From NCBI GenBank assembly GCA_041653935.1, contig JBAZEO010000110.1, positions 1 through 6,914 of the forward strand: 6,914 nt of DNA, written 5' to 3'. The notes beneath the pieces were generated by a model that worked only from the letters and a program-made list of their open reading frames with translations, searched no databases and was not told where the DNA came from. This stretch comes from JAYEHL01 sp041653935. Its GTDB lineage: Bacteria > Chloroflexota > Dehalococcoidia > E44-bin15. The position numbers and the translations under genes were made by a program. This document shows, in pieces, positions 6,287 through 6,914 of the stretch; the stretch's first letter is position 1, and the number at the start of each line of letters is the position of its first letter.

Positions 6287-6429
6287 TCTTTGCCTGCCAG
6301 GGTCGGCAGGGAAAAATATTCGTCAAGCTTTTTTGAGAGTGTCGCGAGCAGAACCCTCTGTTGTTTCAAACCGTCCATCTCCGCAGAGCGGTTCCCTGCC
6401 AATCCCGTTCCATCCATGTTTTGTGACAT
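6262..6429 (-). CDS. Small protein of unknown function heading the operon (55 residues)
   Basis: Not a family I recognise. The frame runs from ATG (6429) to TAA (6262-6264). The product begins MSQNMDGTGLAG and continues with a likely amphipathic helix, LKQQRVLLATLSKKLDEYF (residues 21-39), then a short tail ending EWREDSWR. It has no membrane helix and no cysteine. The composition is typical of a folded or helix-forming peptide. The stop overlaps the start region of the next ORF (25 bases with its ATG at 6286, 10 with 6271), which suggests translational coupling. An ATG at 6417 would give 51 residues. The ribosome-binding site is weak: GGAG lies 14 bases upstream of 6429. It could be a regulatory leader peptide rather than a stable protein. 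The lack of homology evidence keeps the confidence moderate. Confidence 0.55.
   Translation of the reverse strand: MSQNMDGTGLAGNRSAEMDGLKQQRVLLATLSKKLDEYFSLPTLAGKEWREDSWR
6293..6310 (-). repeat. GC-rich hairpin covering the ribosome-binding site of the 63-residue ORF
   Basis: GGCAGG (6293-6298 read on the minus strand) and CCTGCC (6305-6310) form a perfect 6-bp GC-rich stem with a 6-base loop. In the transcript its 3' arm contains the AGG proposed as the ribosome-binding site for the ATG at 6286. It lies inside the coding sequence of the 55-residue ORF. Confidence 0.4.
6305..6400 (-). repeat. Nine-base inverted repeat inside the 55-residue ORF
   Basis: In the minus-strand transcript GGCAGGGAA (6400-6392) is perfectly complementary to TTCCCTGCC (6313-6305). 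The 3' arm is the same segment that can instead pair with GGCAGG at 6298-6293, so the two pairings exclude each other. A further pair, GAACCGCTCTG (6394-6384) with CAGAGGGTTC (6360-6351), makes 10 base pairs with one bulge inside the larger loop. Confidence 0.4.
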
Positions 6430-6472
6430 TTTTCTATCTTCAACTCCATCGTGTTGGTACCTGTATGACCCT

Positions 6473-6504
6473 TACCGCCAATTTGCCATGCATTTGTTGC
6501 GGTA
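6473..6504. repeat. Inverted repeat TACCGC-N20-GCGGTA
   Basis: TACCGC (6473-6478) and GCGGTA (6499-6504) are perfect 6-base inverted arms around a 20-base spacer. They lie between the leftward TATA candidate and the 55-residue ORF, near the expected leftward transcription start (about 6504). This could be an operator or a leader hairpin. Chance is not excluded. Confidence 0.3.
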
Positions 6505-6511
6505 GATTCCC

Positions 6512-6556
6512 ATTTGCAGGAAACTAGTTATAAACATAATTATCTGCTTTGCAAAT
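6512..6556. repeat. Inverted repeat ATTTGCA-N31-TGCAAAT around the AT-rich core
   Basis: ATTTGCA (6512-6518) and TGCAAAT (6550-6556) are perfect 7-base inverted arms that flank the AT-rich centre with the TATA-like sequences. Related ATTTG words also occur at 6481 and 6492. The placement fits binding sites for a dimeric regulator acting on both divergent promoters, perhaps the HTH-PAS protein. No binding evidence exists here. Confidence 0.35.
6527..6534 (-). promoter_or_regulatory. Candidate leftward TATA box for the transporter operon
   Basis: TTTATAAC on the minus strand is within the most AT-rich part of the region (about 6521-6545). Transcription would start near 6504, giving a leader of about 75 bases before the ATG at 6429. 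The core is nearly symmetric, so it might also act rightward as TTATAAA. The AATATTTTT at 6312-6320 is a less likely box because it lies within the 55-residue ORF. Confidence 0.4.
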
Positions 6557-6576
6557 CTGCATGGCGTACTGAACGC

Positions 6577-6583
6577 TTTTATA
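6577..6583 (+). promoter_or_regulatory. Candidate TATA box for the HTH-PAS gene
   Basis: TTTTATA in CTTTTATACC. The predicted start of transcription, about 26 bases downstream of the box centre, is near 6606. This leaves a very short leader of about 10 bases before the ATG at 6617, with only a weak GAAG-type ribosome-binding site. Confidence 0.5.
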
Positions 6584-6616
6584 CCGGGCAGACTGACACT
6601 CACTGCGAAGAAGATC

Positions 6617-6914
6617 ATGGAAGAGTACCAGGAGGAGATTTCAAAGATACGGGTATTGCTCGGGTCCCACCCGGAAGGCTTGAGTATCACGGATATATCC
6701 AGCCAGCTGCAGATGAACCGCAACTCGGTTGCCAAATACCTGGACATCCTCCGGATCCAGGGTGCGGTCGATGGGCGGAAGAGGGGCACGTCCAAGGTCT
6801 ACTATCATTCCCAGCGGTTGCTGGCGTCTTCAGTCCGGAGAATCTGCACCCAGCCGATGGTGATGGTCAATGAGGAGGGGACGGTGGTCGATTTCAACGC
6901 GTCATTTTCTGTCA
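6617..6914 (+). CDS. Winged-helix DNA-binding protein with PAS domain, N-terminal part (cut by window edge)
   Basis: Predicted transcription regulator or sensor. The 99 visible residues begin at the ATG at 6617 and stay open to the window end. Residues about 5-66 form a winged helix-turn-helix of the ArsR/MarR-like kind: first helix near 5-17, ITDISSQL (24-31), recognition helix NRNSVAKYLDILR (34-46) and a basic wing GRKRGTSKVYY (53-63). A PAS domain begins about residue 73, with MVMVNEEGTVVDFNASF (81-97) matching the first strands and the N-x-x-F element. HTH-PAS proteins with one or several PAS domains, sometimes followed by a kinase domain, are common in Methanomicrobiales; what follows here cannot be seen. 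It is divergent from the transporter operon across 187 bases, so mutual regulation is plausible but not shown. Confidence 0.88.
   Translation, partial: MEEYQEEISKIRVLLGSHPEGLSITDISSQLQMNRNSVAKYLDILRIQGAVDGRKRGTSKVYYHSQRLLASSVRRICTQPMVMVNEEGTVVDFNASFSV

Noticed and set aside
6312..6320. AATATTTTT on the minus strand as the operon TATA box
   Set aside because: It was attractive because it lies 26 or more bases before the 63-residue ORF, but it falls inside the protein-like 55-residue ORF, where it encodes part of DEYFS. A box further upstream (6527-6534) explains both ORFs.
6189..6527. Plus-strand frames of 112 and 176 residues across the promoter region and small ORFs
   Set aside because: They are antisense to better-supported small ORFs, contain proline- and serine-rich unpatterned sequence, and have no ribosome-binding site.
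1..6914. CRISPR array, tRNA or rRNA gene, insertion sequence, or phage genes
   Set aside because: I saw no regularly spaced direct repeats, no tRNA cloverleaf pattern, no transposase motif and no terminal repeats; the repeats present are short and confined to promoter and leader regions.

Overview
The window looks like chromosomal DNA of a methanogenic archaeon, most likely of the order Methanomicrobiales (a Methanoregula-like relative is my best guess). The reasons are an archaeal-type translation initiation factor aIF2 gamma, Shine-Dalgarno sites that match the archaeal 16S tail (GGAGGT, GGTGA), TATA-box promoters, a histidine kinase of the REC-GAF-PAS-PAS type abundant in these methanogens, and a winged-helix plus PAS regulator of a kind common in them. 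The genus is inference; no database was searched.

Layout. Bases 1-604 (minus strand) hold the N-terminal third to half of aIF2 gamma, running off the left edge. Bases 605-925 are a mostly non-coding gap with the aIF2 gamma leader, a probable oligo-T terminator for the upstream operon, and one doubtful 45-residue membrane ORF. From 6429 down to 926 there is a tightly packed minus-strand operon: a 55-residue ORF, a 63-residue ORF, a GPR1/FUN34/YaaH (SatP-type) acetate transporter, a soluble PAS-containing methyl-accepting chemotaxis protein, a CheW adaptor, and an 836-residue protein with an N-terminal receiver and a C-terminal histidine kinase. Gaps between genes are 3-23 bases, or the genes overlap. 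Bases 6430-6616 are a divergent promoter region with AT-rich TATA-like elements and inverted repeats. From 6617 to the right edge a plus-strand gene encodes a winged-helix DNA-binding protein whose PAS domain is cut by the window end.

Working together. The operon couples an acetate permease to a soluble chemoreceptor, its CheW adaptor and a receiver-kinase. Many Methanomicrobiales fix CO2 with H2 or formate but need acetate as a carbon source, so an acetate- or energy-state-sensing module tied to acetate uptake is a reasonable hypothesis. No CheA, CheR, CheB or CheY is in the window, so the MCP and CheW would have to work with a kinase encoded elsewhere, or in a non-flagellar pathway. The divergent HTH-PAS protein is a candidate regulator of the operon.

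The most unusual points are two small ORFs at the head of the operon, GC-rich complementary segments in the first that could hide the ribosome-binding site of the second, and the co-location of permease, MCP, CheW and receiver-kinase without CheA.
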